From Natronorubrum halalkaliphilum (GTDB taxonomy: Archaea > Halobacteriota > Halobacteria > Halobacteriales > Natrialbaceae), in assembly GCF_009834785.1 (NCBI RefSeq), contig NZ_WUYX01000036.1, positions 1-58,748 on the forward strand: DNA of 58,748 nucleotides, given 5' to 3'. The notes below the pieces were generated by a model. The model saw only the letters and a program-made list of their open reading frames with translations, had not been told where the DNA came from and did not search any database. The translations under genes were made by a program, and so were the position numbers. This document shows, piece after piece, positions 1 to 9,083 of this stretch; position 1 is the first letter of the stretch, and every line of letters begins with the position of its first letter.

Positions 1-522
1 CAACGTCTTGCAGGGTTGTGGTTGTGCTGGACACACTTTCCACACCCTGCTGCTTCGTACGTGACGCTTTCTATGACACGCTCAACGTGACATTCTCTGG
101 GACTTGTACGTGACTCGTAGCAATCTCCGGAGCGGTCGAACAAGGAGCCGATAATACATCGCGAAAATATCAATAGGATGGGAGTTAATCTGCAAAGACT
201 GATGATCGGTAGTATGCGTAGCAAGGCGAAAACCCGGACCTTCCAAACCCATATATAACACATATTCTACATTGCCTCACCGTGATCAGATCGAGTGAGC
301 GGATGGTACCTCGCATTCAGTGTGGAACAAACGAGGTTGTCGTCCTGCAATCCTCCGAGCGGGTTACGTTGTTTCTGGCGATAGCCGTAGAACTCGTTCG
401 ACGAGTGCTGTATACAGAGTCAAGGCAGCAGGCCTGCCGGCGAAATCACGGATACATGGGATTGGCTGGAACAGCTGTCCCCGGGCATTTATTTTGGGGT
501 CGGAGTACTCCTACTCAACCGC
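1..522. other. Left-edge stretch without a supported gene
   Basis: I see no convincing gene here. The open frames on the plus strand (starting near 282 and 320) have a basic, Arg/Ser-rich composition unlike the acidic proteins of this genome. The bases at 69-84 (TTCTATGACACGCTCA) recur, inverted, near the right end of the window at 58663-58678. The stretch is AT-richer than the genes and may hold degraded mobile-element sequence, but nothing diagnostic is visible. Confidence 0.4.
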
Positions 523-906
523 ATGGTGCACTCGTGGCTTCTCTCTAACGCCTACATCGAAGACGTGGGTGATCTGGCGATACTCGTCTCTCTCCCGTCG
601 CTGGTGGTAATCTCATTACTGTGGGTGCTTGGGTTCTCTACGCTTGCAACCGTGGTATCGATCTTCGTGTTTATCGGCGTCCTCCCGATTTTGCTGCTGT
701 TCGGCGATTCGATCCTGGCGCGATCCCGCGACGAAGAGCAGGCTCACGATCCGCTGGAGAATCTCAACAATCTATACGCTGAAGGCGAACTCACGCGGGA
801 AGAACTGGAGCGCGAGGTTGAACGTGAGCTATCGGACACTCCTAACGACCACGAAACGGACTCATCGCCTGAAAAAGAACGAATCTCAGAGTCTGAGCGA
901 TCGTAA
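523..906 (+). CDS. SHOCT domain membrane protein
   Basis: This is a 127-residue protein with two adjacent hydrophobic segments (about residues 18-38 and 40-61), then a charged cytoplasmic tail. Residues about 76-102 (DPLENLNNLYAEGEL followed by TREELE) match the SHOCT short C-terminal domain, an oligomerisation module common at the end of small haloarchaeal membrane proteins. The last 25 residues are acidic and Ser-rich, as expected for a haloarchaeal protein. Its role is unknown. The ATG at 523 places the first helix close to the N terminus. It stands alone, with about 300 bp of gene-free DNA after it. Confidence 0.75.
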   Translation: MVHSWLLSNAYIEDVGDLAILVSLPSLVVISLLWVLGFSTLATVVSIFVFIGVLPILLLFGDSILARSRDEEQAHDPLENLNNLYAEGELTREELEREVERELSDTPNDHETDSSPEKERISESERS

Positions 907-1208
907 TCAGCTTGTGGCAGATTCAGTCGTTTGCCGAGAGGTCGAAGGAGGGAGGGCTGTATCTCACACGCCGTTTGCGACACTTGATGAGTAGTCGGAG
1001 TCGTGTAGGATACATAACGCGTCTCTCGCATAGTCGTGGCAACCGAATCGGGACGTAACTCGTAGTCAGTTTGTGGGGAGACTAGTGCTACTACGTTATT
1101 ACCTTTCGTGACCATTATACCAGCAGTCAGACGCCGGAATTCGCGTTCTCGACGGCAACAGCTGAGAAAGCGGGTTCCCGTACGGACTGACGTTGGAGTG
1201 TTACCAGT
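907..1208. other. Intergenic stretch, nothing recognised
   Basis: About 300 bp lie between the SHOCT protein gene and the SRPBCC gene. I see no gene, strong hairpin or repeat. The AT-rich segment around 1085-1120 may hold the promoter of the downstream gene, but no clean TATA box stands at the expected distance from 1209. Confidence 0.4.
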
Positions 1209-1673
1209 ATGACAACGTTTAAGTACGAAGTAGAGATCCAAGTGCCTGTCGAATACAGCTTCGAGTGGGGACTGGACCCGGAAAACTGGCAGCGGTCGAT
1301 GCCCGGGATAACTAACGTGGAGGTCCTCGGAGAGACCGATGAAGGGACGCGCCACCGCACGACGTTCAAGATGTTCGGCCAGTCGTCCACGGACGAATCC
1401 ACCTTCATCGTGGTGGAGCCGAACGAGCACGCCTACTCACGCATTGAGGGTCCGGATATGTTCGGAGAGATGCACTACCGCTTCTCCGAAACACCCGAGG
1501 GGAGTCTGGTCCATTTCGAGGCCGAATTCGACGACCCGGAATCGCTGGTCGAACGTACCCTCCAGCCGGTCTTTAACCGGTATTTAGATCGACAGTTCCG
1601 CAATCACCTCCAGACGATGAAGGACCTAGTCGAGGCCGAACACGCCGAGACTGAAGCTGTAATGAGTCGCTGA
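1209..1673 (+). CDS. SRPBCC family protein
   Basis: This 154-residue protein has the layout of the START/Bet v1-like SRPBCC fold (polyketide cyclase/dehydrase group). An N-terminal strand with VPVEYSFEWGLDPENWQ (residues about 12-28) is followed by alternating strands (GTRHRTTFKMFG, STFIVVEPNEH, GEMHYRFSE, GSLVHFEAEFD) and a long C-terminal helix ending in NHLQTMKDLVEAE. Such proteins bind hydrophobic ligands in a deep pocket. The substrate cannot be inferred. It appears monocistronic and ends convergently with the MFS gene. Confidence 0.75.
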   Translation: MTTFKYEVEIQVPVEYSFEWGLDPENWQRSMPGITNVEVLGETDEGTRHRTTFKMFGQSSTDESTFIVVEPNEHAYSRIEGPDMFGEMHYRFSETPEGSLVHFEAEFDDPESLVERTLQPVFNRYLDRQFRNHLQTMKDLVEAEHAETEAVMSR

Positions 1674-2071
1674 TCGTCATCGAGCAAATTCAGTAGTGCG
1701 TGGCCTTCGGTTCGTGGCCCCGCACCAATGAACTCCAATCTCTGTATTTGGCAAGCGACTTTTGGCACACTTCGGATAGGTCGCTAGTCGTTCGGTAACT
1801 GCTTGACCGACACCCAATCCAATTTTCACGCCTAACTATGAATAATAAATCCGTGTTGCCGATCACTGATGGAATAGTGTCACCCTCGCGTCCGAGTTCG
1901 CGTACTACCGATGATTGCCACCATCTCCCCGGGCGCTCGGTTTACTCGCTCATCCCGCACACGGTATCTATTCGCACTTCACCGCCCGCTCGAGGCCGAT
2001 CAACGAGCGCTACCGTGTGGTTCGCCCGGTTCAATGCGTTCGGGTCCAGTATGGTCAGTCGAGAGCGGTGA
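1674..2071. other. Convergent intergenic stretch, nothing recognised
   Basis: About 400 bp lie between the 3' ends of the SRPBCC gene and the MFS transporter gene. The short plus-strand frame at 1838-2071 is Ser/Arg/Thr-rich and lacks the acidic bias of real proteins here, so I do not call it a gene. No strong hairpin is visible. Confidence 0.4.
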
Positions 2072-3367
2072 TCAGTCGGCGTGGTCCGACGGTGCTCCCG
2101 ATCCGTCTGCGGACTCCTCGAGAAACCCGATATTCGGCGCGAAATGGCCGGTTTCGCGGTACACGCCGCCGAGAAGGATCGCGCCGGCGATCAGGGGGAG
2201 GAGTGCACAGACGATGTAGATCGGCCAGAAGCCGAACTGTTCGATCAGCGGCAGGGAGACGATCGGTCCGAGGCCGCCGCCGATATCTCCGAGGACGTTG
2301 TTCGTTCCGACGGCACGGCCCATCCGGGCATCGGGCGTGAGATCGGCGAGCAACGCCATCAACGGTCCGCTCGTGCCGCCCTGTCCGGCACCGATCAGGA
2401 GGCAGGCCGCCGCGAGCGTGGCCACCGAATCGGCCATCGCGAGGAGGACGAACCCGACGAACGACGCGCCGAGGAAACACAGTAACGTCGGAATCCGCGA
2501 CTCCGTGCGGTCGCTGACGTAGCCGCCGAGGAACATGAAGACGCCCGCGGCGACGACCGTCACCGCCATGAAAATCCCCGACGATGCCTGGGCGTCGAAT
2601 CCGAAGACGCCGAGGTCGTTGTGGTCGAGAAACAGGACGAGCGTCGCGAACAGCGCGCCGATGTAAGCGAACAACACCGCGAAGTTCACTAGCCCGACCG
2701 TCACCGACGGAATGCTCGTGTCGACGTCCCAGACAGAGACCGACTGGTGTTCGTCGCCCTCGACGTGTGTCTCCGGGATCGTCGCGTACGCGATCGCACT
2801 CGCGATGACGGCGAACAGTGTGGCGACGACGAACGCCGGAACCGTCCCCCAGAGTTCGCTGATCAGTCCCCCGATGACGATACCGGTTGGAAACCCGAAC
2901 AGGACGCCGCCCCGAATGAGGCCCATATTCGCGCCTCGAGAGCCCCCGTCGCTGACGTCGGCTGCGATCGTATACGCCGTCGCGAAGACCGCCGCGCTTC
3001 CGATCCCCCAGACGATCCGTGAGCCGAGGAACCAGGCTTCGGGGACGTCCGGAAGGAACCATAGCTCGGGGCGGGAAGAGATCATCGCGATAACGTAACC
3101 GAAGGTCGCGGCTCCCTGGATTACCATTCCGGCGACGAAGGGCTTGCGCGTCCCGATCCGGTCGACGAGGACGCCCGCGGGTGCGTTCGCGAACAGTCGC
3201 GAAAACCGGTTCGCGCTGAGAATGATGCCGACGAGAAACGGGGAGATTCCGAGCACGACGCCCAGATTCGGCAGAATCGGAAAGATCACGCCGCCGCCGA
3301 AGCCGACGAAGAACGTGCTGAGGATCACCGCACCGACGACGGTTCGGCTTCGTTTCACACCGCTCAC
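2072..3367 (-). CDS. MFS transporter
   Basis: This 431-residue protein has about twelve hydrophobic segments and belongs to the major facilitator superfamily (drug:proton antiporter-like group). The loop after TM2 carries the MFS motif A variant GVLVDRIGTRKP (about residues 66-77). A second, related loop occurs in the C-terminal half (GGYVSDRTESRIP). It probably exports a small hydrophobic compound across the cytoplasmic membrane; the substrate is unknown. The start is a GTG. No in-frame ATG lies upstream, and TM1 (VGAVILSTFFVGFGGG) begins about 10 residues in. A perfect 14-bp palindrome at 3517-3530 lies 150 bp upstream and may be a repressor site. Confidence 0.85.
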   Translation of the reverse strand: MSGVKRSRTVVGAVILSTFFVGFGGGVIFPILPNLGVVLGISPFLVGIILSANRFSRLFANAPAGVLVDRIGTRKPFVAGMVIQGAATFGYVIAMISSRPELWFLPDVPEAWFLGSRIVWGIGSAAVFATAYTIAADVSDGGSRGANMGLIRGGVLFGFPTGIVIGGLISELWGTVPAFVVATLFAVIASAIAYATIPETHVEGDEHQSVSVWDVDTSIPSVTVGLVNFAVLFAYIGALFATLVLFLDHNDLGVFGFDAQASSGIFMAVTVVAAGVFMFLGGYVSDRTESRIPTLLCFLGASFVGFVLLAMADSVATLAAACLLIGAGQGGTSGPLMALLADLTPDARMGRAVGTNNVLGDIGGGLGPIVSLPLIEQFGFWPIYIVCALLPLIAGAILLGGVYRETGHFAPNIGFLEESADGSGAPSDHAD

Positions 3368-3944
3368 GCCATCTCGCCACCAGCGACGGATGCCCGTACT
3401 CGACTCCGGACGTTCACGGCTCGCGCTCGAGAGAACGACAGAGACAGCGGATCGGTACGGCTTCCATCGGCCCGACTCGAGGCGCGACAGCTCGCTTGAG
3501 AATCTACATCCATTTAACTAACCGGTTAGTCAGTTCAGGTCAAAAACGTTCGGGTTGACGATAGCCCGCATCGGTCCAGGACGAGGATCGTCAAAAGGAG
3601 CGGAAGGAACCGACAGAGCCAGTCTAACTCTGTACCACGGGAAGTCAGTGTACACCTGGAAGTGAATCCGCACTCAGCGCGGGCCGTGCTGGGCATTCGC
3701 GTGTGACCGGTGTGTGAACCGTTTTCAGTTGGGGTGAACGGGCGAGAGCCGTTCACCGAAGATGGGTGCGAATACTTCCACAGTGTCAGCAATCACAAAC
3801 GATGTAAGTCTATGCCCTCCCGAAACTATTTTTGTTAAGCAGAGGAGTAATGATGCCGTACATCATCATGTCGAGTACGAACCGGTGTCCGAAGGACGTG
3901 ACCACGGCACTCGTCCGATCGGACGGAGGATTCACCACGCACCT
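3368..3944. other. Divergent intergenic region
   Basis: This 577-bp region separates the MFS gene from the phosphotransferase gene and must hold both promoters. It contains the palindrome described at 3517-3530 and an AT-rich tract CTATTTTTGTTAA at 3825-3837. That tract could be the TATA region of a plus-strand transcript with a leader of about 90 nt. Short open frames on either strand here do not look like haloarchaeal proteins. Confidence 0.4.
3517..3530. promoter_or_regulatory. Perfect 14-bp palindrome, possible TetR-type operator
   Basis: ACTAACCGGTTAGT is its own reverse complement. It sits in the divergent region between an MFS exporter and a phosphotransferase gene. AACCGGTT-cored palindromes are typical of TetR/AcrR repressor sites, and such repressors often control MFS exporters. 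No TetR gene lies in the window, so the regulator would be encoded elsewhere. This is inference from sequence shape only. Confidence 0.45.
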
Positions 3945-5006
3945 ATGAGCGAAACCTATTACGAGCGACTCGTCGACGAAGACGCGCTGGTCGCCTACCT
4001 CGAGGAGCACCTCGGCGGCGTCGACGAATACGAAATCAAGCGTCATCAGGAAGGGCATTCGAACGAAACGCTGTTCGTCACCTGGGGAGGCCGGGAACTG
4101 GTCATCCGGCGGCCGCCGCCGGGCGAAACCGCCGACACCGCCCACGACGTGCTTCGGGAGCACCACGTAACGTCGGCGCTGGCCGATACCGACGTGCCCG
4201 TCCCCGAGACGGTCATCGGCTGTGACGACCACGACGTCATCGGGAGCGACTTCTACGTGATGGAGCAACTCGAGGGCGACGTGCTCCGGGAAGACGAGCC
4301 GGAGCGATTCTCCGCTCCCGACCACCGCGAGCGGATCGGCGAGGAACTCGTCGATACCCTGGCGAAGATTCACGCCGTCGACTACGAAGCGGTCGGGTTA
4401 GGCGAGTTCGGCCGGCCCGAGGGCTACACGCAGCGGCAGGTCGACCGCTGGGGCAAACAGCTGTCGTGGGCGTTCGAGGTCACCGAAGACGAACGCGAGG
4501 TGCCCGTTCTTCACGAGGTGGGCGACTGGCTCCGAGACAACGTCCCTGAAGCGCACCCCCACACGCTCGTACACGGCGACTACAAGCTCGATAACGTTAT
4601 GTTCGCGCCGGGAACGCCGCCCGAACTGATCGCCGTCTTCGACTGGGAGATGGCCACCCTCGGCGACCCGCGGGCCGACCTCGGCTGGATGCTCTCCTAC
4701 TGGCGCGATGCGAAAGACCCCGAGCCGTCCATTCCCGAACTCACGACTCAGTTCATGGAACGGGAAGGCTACTCCTCTCGGACCGAACTCGTCGAGCGGT
4801 GGGAGACACACACCGGCTTCGAGTTCGAACACGAGCGGTTCTACCGCACGCTCGCCGTGTACAAACTGGCCGGCCTCGGCGAGATGTTCTACCGGCGCTA
4901 CCTCGAGGGCAACAGCGACAACCCGCTGTATCCGAAGATGGAGGACCGCGTGCCCGCGCTGGCAGCGCGCGCGAAACGGATTATCGAGGGCGACGAGCCG
5001 CTGTAG
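3945..5006 (+). CDS. Phosphotransferase family protein (APH/ACAD10-type kinase)
   Basis: This 353-residue protein belongs to the aminoglycoside-phosphotransferase/choline-kinase fold family, in the subgroup related to the kinase part of ACAD10. Visible motifs are the lysine-strand region ELVIRRPPPG, the catalytic loop HGDYKLDNVMF (HxDxxxxN) and the Mg-binding DWEMATLGDPRADLGW. In animals and bacteria this subgroup phosphorylates 4-hydroxyacids so that acyl-CoA dehydrogenases can process them. Such a role would suit the acyl-CoA metabolism encoded nearby but is not proven. The ATG at 3945 gives a normal family N terminus. The reading frame stays open upstream to 3762, but that part has no family similarity. 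Confidence 0.85.
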   Translation: MSETYYERLVDEDALVAYLEEHLGGVDEYEIKRHQEGHSNETLFVTWGGRELVIRRPPPGETADTAHDVLREHHVTSALADTDVPVPETVIGCDDHDVIGSDFYVMEQLEGDVLREDEPERFSAPDHRERIGEELVDTLAKIHAVDYEAVGLGEFGRPEGYTQRQVDRWGKQLSWAFEVTEDEREVPVLHEVGDWLRDNVPEAHPHTLVHGDYKLDNVMFAPGTPPELIAVFDWEMATLGDPRADLGWMLSYWRDAKDPEPSIPELTTQFMEREGYSSRTELVERWETHTGFEFEHERFYRTLAVYKLAGLGEMFYRRYLEGNSDNPLYPKMEDRVPALAARAKRIIEGDEPL

Positions 5007-5095
5007 GTCCCGAAGCGGATGCTGTTTCGCTTCGATCCCTGCTCTTTCCACTAGCGTATTAGACCTGCTATCGCGGTTCGAATCGGGGGACAGCC

Positions 5096-5995
5096 TCAGC
5101 CGGTCGTCTCGAGACCGATACCGACGGTCAATTCATCATCTGATTGCGGTGCCGTATCGAGAAACTCGACGGTCGTCCGCGCAGCACTCGGTATCGTTTT
5201 TTCGATGGAATTGACGACATCGCCTTCCCGCTGATAGACCACAGTGCAGTGTCCGCGTTCGTCTCCGCGGTTCTCGACCGTGGCGCGAACCGTATACTCT
5301 TCCCCCGGATCGATTTCGTCCGGACCCTCGACCCGAACAACGCGGAACTCGGGTGGGTTGCGTTCGGTTATCGAGATCGTGTGTTCCGTTAGGTCGTCGA
5401 TCTCCGACCGTCGAAAGCGAGCTGCGATCCCGTCGATCGCCTGGTCCACGACCGTCGTATAGTCGTTCGATGCGTCGATTTCGTCCAAAACGACGGTAAA
5501 CCAGTTCCCGTAACTCGACTGGTTCAGGAATCCGATCGAGAATGTCAACACGCCGAGTAGCATGACGAGTCTGAGCGCGTCGAAGTGCAATCGTTCGACC
5601 GTACCGGGGGGTAAGCCGGACAAATCGCTCAGCGCGAGATACCAGACGAATTCCGTCGGCGCATCAAACTCTTGGAAAAGAAACCACATCGCCGATCCGA
5701 GAAAAACGCCGCCCGCACCGAAGGTCGCGTAAATCCCGTTTTGATTGATGTGATAGGCGTACTCAGTGAGCGCTTCGTTTTCGAGTGCCGCCGCACAGCC
5801 GTACGCCGTGTTGCCGAGAGAAAAGAGGTGAAAGCCGATCGAAGCCATAATCGCTGCAACGACGAACCCGGCTCTGTAAAACTGGTCCTGGATAACGTAC
5901 GTCAGCCCGACGACCAGGCAGAGCAACGCGAGTACGAACAGTAGCGATGGAACCCAGTAGAGATTGCTCCGCTCTCTTCCGTGTTCTCCGGTCAT
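5096..5995 (-). CDS. Four-helix membrane protein with CARDB-like C-terminal domain
   Basis: This 299-residue protein has four hydrophobic segments in its first 160 residues (starting LYWVPSLLFVLALLCLVVGL) and then a soluble part. The last 80 residues read as an Ig-like beta domain (GEEYTVRATVENRGDERGH, then ARTTVEFLDTAP), resembling CARDB/DUF1616-associated domains of archaeal surface proteins. The likely topology places the beta domain on one face of the membrane. Function is unknown. The ATG at 5995 is preferred because the upstream in-frame extension is Arg-rich and non-hydrophobic. Confidence 0.65.
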   Translation of the reverse strand: MTGEHGRERSNLYWVPSLLFVLALLCLVVGLTYVIQDQFYRAGFVVAAIMASIGFHLFSLGNTAYGCAAALENEALTEYAYHINQNGIYATFGAGGVFLGSAMWFLFQEFDAPTEFVWYLALSDLSGLPPGTVERLHFDALRLVMLLGVLTFSIGFLNQSSYGNWFTVVLDEIDASNDYTTVVDQAIDGIAARFRRSEIDDLTEHTISITERNPPEFRVVRVEGPDEIDPGEEYTVRATVENRGDERGHCTVVYQREGDVVNSIEKTIPSAARTTVEFLDTAPQSDDELTVGIGLETTG

Positions 5996-6318
5996 GTCTG
6001 GATATTGGAACACCGGTACTTCAATCTCGTGAGCGAGACGACAGATCGGAAACGGATAACGACACGTACGCCGAACGAATCCGGGAGTATTCCCAAACCC
6101 GTTTCGAGACCTGGCGATGGAACGACGGCTCCGGCCTCGGTCCACTCGAGCACGAAGCCGAAACGAAAGAGTGCTTTGGCGACGTAACCGGATCCCTCTA
6201 TTACCGACGTTCGTCACGCACTGGGATCGGTGTACGAGCTGTACAACTATCGACAACGGGCTTAACATTGCTAATTGCGTTCGGTGGTATTAAGACGATT
6301 CCCAGCAATCACACGATC

Positions 6319-8277
6319 ATGTCACTGGACAGCATCGACCGCGTTGCGGTTCTGGGCGCGGGGAACATGGGACACGGGATCACCGAAGTAACCGCGATGG
6401 GCGGCTACGATGTCACGATGCGCGACATCAAAGACGAGTTCGTCGAAGACGGCTACGAATCGATCGAGTGGAGCCTCGAGAAACTCGAGGAGAAGGAGCT
6501 GATCGACGAGTCCGCCGAGGAGGTCCTCGATCGGATCGACATCACGACGGACCTCGAGGAGGCCGTCGAAGACGCCGACCTCGTCATCGAGGCGGCCCCC
6601 GAGAACCTCGACCTGAAACACGACATCTTCAGCGACCTCGAAGAGTACTGCGACGAGGAGACGCTGCTCGCGACGAACACCTCGAGTCTCCCGATCTCGG
6701 ACATCGCGGAAGCCGTCGACACGTCCGATCGCGTGCTGGGGCTTCACTTTTTTAACCCGCCGGTCAAGATGGACCTCGTCGAGGTTATCTACGGCGAAGA
6801 TACCAGCGACGAGGCGGCGGAAGCCGGCTACGAGTGGGTCGAGTCGATCGGCAAGACGCCGATTTACGTCCGCAAGGATGTCCGCGGCTTCGTCGTCAAC
6901 ACCATCGTCGGTCCCTTCGGCGGCGAACCCGCGTTCATGGTCTCGGAGGGCGAGGCCACCATCCGGGAGGCCGACGCGACGATGGCCCACGAGCGGGGCT
7001 ACCCGATGGGCCCGTTCGAACTCGCAGATCTGACCGGCATCGACGTCGGCTACCACGTTCGAAAGGAGGGCGGCAGCCCGATCCCGCCGATCATCGAAGA
7101 GAAAGTCGAGGCCGAGGAACTCGGCCAGAAGACCGGCAAGGGCTACTACGACTACGAGGACGGCGACGGCGCCGACTACCAGCCCGACGACGCGGGCGAC
7201 TTCGACTGGCTGCGCGTCGAGGCTCGCATGGCAAACCGCGCCGCGTTCCTCGTCGGCGAGGGGGTCGCCAAACCCGAGGAGGTCGACACCGGCGTCCAGC
7301 TCGGGCTGGGCTTCCCCGAGGGGATCTGCCGACGCGCCGACAAGATCGGCCTCGACACAATCCTCGAGAAACTCGGGACCCTCTACGAGGAGACCGGCTC
7401 CGACCGCTTCGAACCCCACCCGTACCTCGAGGAACTCGTCGCGGAGGGTAAGACCGGCGAGGACGCCGGCGAGGGGTTCTACGAGTACGACGGCGACGAC
7501 GGCGGCCTCGACTCCTATCACGACCTGAACGCCGAACTCGAGGACGGCGTATTACGGGTCGAACTCGACCGCCCCTCGCGCATGAACGCCCTCTCCGGGG
7601 ATCTCCTGGAGGAGATCGACGACCTGTTCTCGTCGGTCGACACGGACGACGTCCGGTGTGCGACGATCGAGGGCGCGGGCGACCGCGCGTTCAGCGCCGG
7701 CGCGGACATCTCCGGCTTCAGCGGCGTCGAGCCGACCGACCTGATGGATATCACGCCCGCCTTCGAAACGGTCAACGACTTCCCGCGGCCGGTCCTCGCG
7801 AAAATCGACGGCTACTGCCTCGGTGCCGGCCTCGAACTCGCGCTGGCCTGCGATCTGCGGATCGCCACGGAGCGCTCGGAGTTCGGCGCTCCCGAGATCA
7901 ATCTCGGCCTGATTCCCGGCGGCGGCGGCACCCAGCGACTCCTCCGCGTTCTCGGCGAGACTCGCGCGAAGGAACTGGTCTTCCGCGGCGAACACATCGA
8001 CGCCGACCGCGCCGAAGATTGGGGCCTGATCAACCGATCCGTCGATCGCGACGAGTTCGAGGACACCGTCGGCGAGTTCGTCAACGACCTTCGCAACGGC
8101 CCGCCGATCGGCCTCAAGATCGCCAAGAAGGTGATGAACGAGGGCGAAGACGCGAGCCTCGAGGCCGCCCTGACCATGGAAAGCCAGGGCTTCGGACTCC
8201 TGACGAGCACGGACGACGTGCTCGAGGGAACCATGGCCTTCGCCGAGGACCGCGACCCCGAGTTCGAAGGGGAGTAA
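6319..8277 (+). CDS. 3-hydroxyacyl-CoA dehydrogenase / enoyl-CoA hydratase fusion
   Basis: This 652-residue bifunctional beta-oxidation enzyme has a domain order opposite to bacterial FadB. Residues 1-395 form the NAD-dependent 3-hydroxyacyl-CoA dehydrogenase, with the Rossmann motif VLGAGNMG at 11-18 and HFFNPP at 143-148. Residues about 403-652 form a crotonase. Its oxyanion-hole segment is AFSAGADI (457-464), and both hydratase glutamates are present, Glu506 in GAGLELAL and Glu526 in FGAPEINLG. Dehydrogenase-first fusions are known in archaea, for example the crotonyl-CoA hydratase/3-hydroxybutyryl-CoA dehydrogenase of Metallosphaera. Near the paa genes it could supply PaaF/PaaH-like steps, but a general fatty-acid or 3-hydroxybutyrate role is equally possible. 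The ATG at 6319 begins eight residues before the Rossmann strand. Confidence 0.92.
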   Translation: MSLDSIDRVAVLGAGNMGHGITEVTAMGGYDVTMRDIKDEFVEDGYESIEWSLEKLEEKELIDESAEEVLDRIDITTDLEEAVEDADLVIEAAPENLDLKHDIFSDLEEYCDEETLLATNTSSLPISDIAEAVDTSDRVLGLHFFNPPVKMDLVEVIYGEDTSDEAAEAGYEWVESIGKTPIYVRKDVRGFVVNTIVGPFGGEPAFMVSEGEATIREADATMAHERGYPMGPFELADLTGIDVGYHVRKEGGSPIPPIIEEKVEAEELGQKTGKGYYDYEDGDGADYQPDDAGDFDWLRVEARMANRAAFLVGEGVAKPEEVDTGVQLGLGFPEGICRRADKIGLDTILEKLGTLYEETGSDRFEPHPYLEELVAEGKTGEDAGEGFYEYDGDDGGLDSYHDLNAELEDGVLRVELDRPSRMNALSGDLLEEIDDLFSSVDTDDVRCATIEGAGDRAFSAGADISGFSGVEPTDLMDITPAFETVNDFPRPVLAKIDGYCLGAGLELALACDLRIATERSEFGAPEINLGLIPGGGGTQRLLRVLGETRAKELVFRGEHIDADRAEDWGLINRSVDRDEFEDTVGEFVNDLRNGPPIGLKIAKKVMNEGEDASLEAALTMESQGFGLLTSTDDVLEGTMAFAEDRDPEFEGE

Positions 8278-8394
8278 CCCGATTCCCGGTCTCGACCGCC
8301 CTCGCGATCAATTTTCCGCAGACCAAGGGCAGCGGCGGTCCGCTGCGCTATCGAACACGTTTTGACAACTCGTTGAGATCGATGGCGTATATCA

Positions 8395-8514
8395 TCGCAA
8401 TCGCCGTTCGACGCCGACGGCCCGTGGAAGTTCTACGACGACGCCGGCGCCGACGAGTGGGACCGTCTCGAGGCGAGCATCGACGGTCGACTCGAGTTTG
8501 AGGTGACCATCTGT
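8395..8514 (+). pseudogene. Fragment of a class I SAM-dependent methyltransferase gene
   Basis: Read in the frame starting at 8401, the DNA encodes SPFDADGPWKFYDDAG, then ADEWDRLEASIDGRLEFEV. This closely resembles the N terminus of haloarchaeal SAM-dependent methyltransferases, which begin with a PWKYYD...EWDRLE...GRLEFE segment. No in-frame start codon lies directly upstream, and after about 40 codons the resemblance stops, so the SAM-binding core is missing. It is probably a relic of a deleted gene. The identification rests on recalled family sequence only. Confidence 0.5.
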
Positions 8515-8561
8515 CGATACACACACTCGCCGTCGGAACCGCGTGATCTGCCCGCCTCGAC

Positions 8562-9083
8562 TTACACCTCTTCCTCGCGGAGATCGTTGTAGATCTGGGG
8601 ATCCGTCTGGAACTTGAGGACGTTGTGGACCGCCGAGTTCCGAATGTTCGCGATGACGTTGCCGTAGTCCTTGTAGCAGTCGTGGATCCACTTCGAAATC
8701 TCCTGTCGGTCGCGAAACATCATGACGGTCTTCCACTGGTACTCGCCGTCCGAGAGGAAGAAAAACAGGGTGTGTTTGTCCTCCTGGATGTACTCCATGG
8801 CGTCCCGCCAGCCCTCGGCGAAGTGTTCGGTGTTGAACTTGAACTCGAACAGTGCGAAGGTGTAGTACTCCTCGTTGGGGATGATCGCCTCCCGGAAGAC
8901 GCCCTCGTTGCGCATCCGTCGGATCGACTCGCTGACGGTGACGTGTGACACGTCGATATCGTAGTCTGACTTGAGCACGCTCGTCAGCTCCCGTGAGGAG
9001 AGTTGTGGATCGTCCGAGAGTTCACAGAGGATGGCGATATCGCGGTCTTTGAAGTCCCAGTTTGGTGATTTGTCGTCAGTCAT
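8562..9083 (-). CDS. Winged helix-turn-helix transcriptional regulator
   Basis: This 173-residue protein has an N-terminal winged helix (residues about 10-70: DFKDRDIAILCELSDDPQLS, ELTSVLKSDYDI, VSESIRRMRNEGV), as in Lrp/AsnC- and ArsR-like archaeal regulators. The remaining 100 residues are rich in aromatic residues (YYTFALFEFKF, HTLFFFLSDGEYQW) and probably form a ligand-binding or dimerisation domain. It lies between the hydroxyacyl-CoA dehydrogenase fusion and the phenylacetate genes, so control of acyl-CoA or aromatic catabolism is plausible but inferred. The ATG at 9083 is the only sensible start. Confidence 0.8.
   Translation of the reverse strand: MTDDKSPNWDFKDRDIAILCELSDDPQLSSRELTSVLKSDYDIDVSHVTVSESIRRMRNEGVFREAIIPNEEYYTFALFEFKFNTEHFAEGWRDAMEYIQEDKHTLFFFLSDGEYQWKTVMMFRDRQEISKWIHDCYKDYGNVIANIRNSAVHNVLKFQTDPQIYNDLREEEV

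Noticed and set aside
3535-3792. 85-residue minus-strand frame in the MFS/phosphotransferase gap
   Set aside because: It is Ser/Thr/Arg-rich without acidic bias, and its position in a promoter region speaks against a gene.
6322-7521. 399-residue minus-strand open frame opposite the dehydrogenase-hydratase fusion
   Set aside because: It is antisense to clear Rossmann and crotonase domains; its low-complexity Val/Leu/Asp composition arises from codon complementarity.
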